A stretch of DNA of 6,309 nt from an uncultured Methanobrevibacter sp. (GTDB lineage: Archaea; Methanobacteriota; Methanobacteria; Methanobacteriales; Methanobacteriaceae): positions 1 to 6,309 of the forward strand of contig NZ_CALCYR010000288.1 in NCBI RefSeq assembly GCF_937906425.1, in the 5' to 3' direction. Every line of letters starts with the position of its first letter. The first letter of the stretch is position 1. The translations under genes and the position numbers were made by a program. Shown here piece after piece: positions 5,937 through 6,309 of this stretch. Below the pieces are notes generated by a model, which worked only from the letters and a program-made list of their open reading frames with translations, searched no databases and was not told the origin of the DNA.

Positions 5937-6309
5937 CATTTTAATCTATTTTTAGCTATTTTAACTTATTAAACTCTATTTTAACTTATTTTAAACTTAT
6001 TTTAAATAATTTTAATTTTTTTAGCTATTTTTTCAAATTTAAATAATTTTTAACTTTTTTTTATTTCATTTTAATCTATTTTTAGCTATTTTAACTTATT
6101 AAACTCTATTTTAAACTTATTTTAAATAATTTTAATTTTTTAGCTATTTTTTCAAATTTAAATAATTTTTAACTTTTTTTTATTTCATTTTAATCTATTT
6201 TTAGCTATTTTAACTTATTAAACTCTATTTTAAACTTATTTTAAATAATTTTAATTTTTTAGCTATTTTTTCAAATTTAAATAATTTTTAACTTTTTTTT
6301 ATTTCATTT
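5937..6309. repeat. 119-bp tandem repeat array running off the window
   Basis: Units start with CATTTTAATC at 5937, 6067, 6186 and 6305. The first unit is 130 bp because of about 10 extra bases (an additional TTAACTTATT-like block) and one extra T. The second and third are 119 bp and look identical; the fourth is cut by the window end. Sequence at 5911-5936 resembles the tail of a unit, so it probably marks the left edge. Each unit contains TTTTTAGCTATTTT-like blocks twice and has about ten C but only two G on the plus strand. Stops occur in every frame and 119 is not a multiple of three, so it is non-coding. Nothing else is visible downstream of tfb. Confidence 0.92.

Overview
This is a very AT-rich chromosomal segment from an archaeon, most likely a methanogen of the order Methanobacteriales (Methanobrevibacter- or Methanosphaera-like). 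The evidence is the gene set: an archaeal-type DnaG primase, the H/ACA RNP protein Gar1 and the general transcription factor TFB. Shine-Dalgarno motifs and archaeal BRE/TATA elements agree with this, as do the long gene-poor spacers made almost only of A and T. The genus is an inference.

Layout: (1) 1-154 is the 3' flank of dnaG, with five tandem copies of an 11-bp unit at the left edge and a minus-strand poly-T terminator. (2) dnaG runs on the minus strand, 155-1501. (3) 1502-3068 is a 1.57-kb spacer between two divergent genes. I find no gene in it, but it has four separate families of short tandem duplications, several containing palindromes. (4) An RraA-family protein lies on the plus strand at 3069-3803, with a TTG start directly behind a four-copy 25-bp repeat. 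(5) 3804-4236 is a T-rich spacer with a terminator region, a hairpin and the gar1 promoter. (6) gar1 (4237-4629) and tfb (4882-5889) follow on the plus strand, in an order often seen in archaea. (7) 5890-6309 holds T-rich terminator sequence and then a 119-bp tandem array that runs off the window.

DnaG is a TOPRIM protein known in archaea both as a primase-like protein and as an exosome subunit. Gar1 works in rRNA pseudouridylation and TFB recruits RNA polymerase, so three of the four genes serve core information processing. The RraA-like gene is the outlier, and its substrate cannot be read from sequence.

The most unusual point is the start of tfb. The frame encoding the essential zinc ribbon has no ATG, GTG, TTG or CTG between its upstream stop and the second half of the ribbon. 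A good Shine-Dalgarno motif instead points to an ACG codon at 4882. Two other themes stand out: DnaG and Gar1 both carry long basic, asparagine-rich low-complexity segments, and every spacer holds its own private tandem repeat. No mobile element, CRISPR array, tRNA or rRNA was found.
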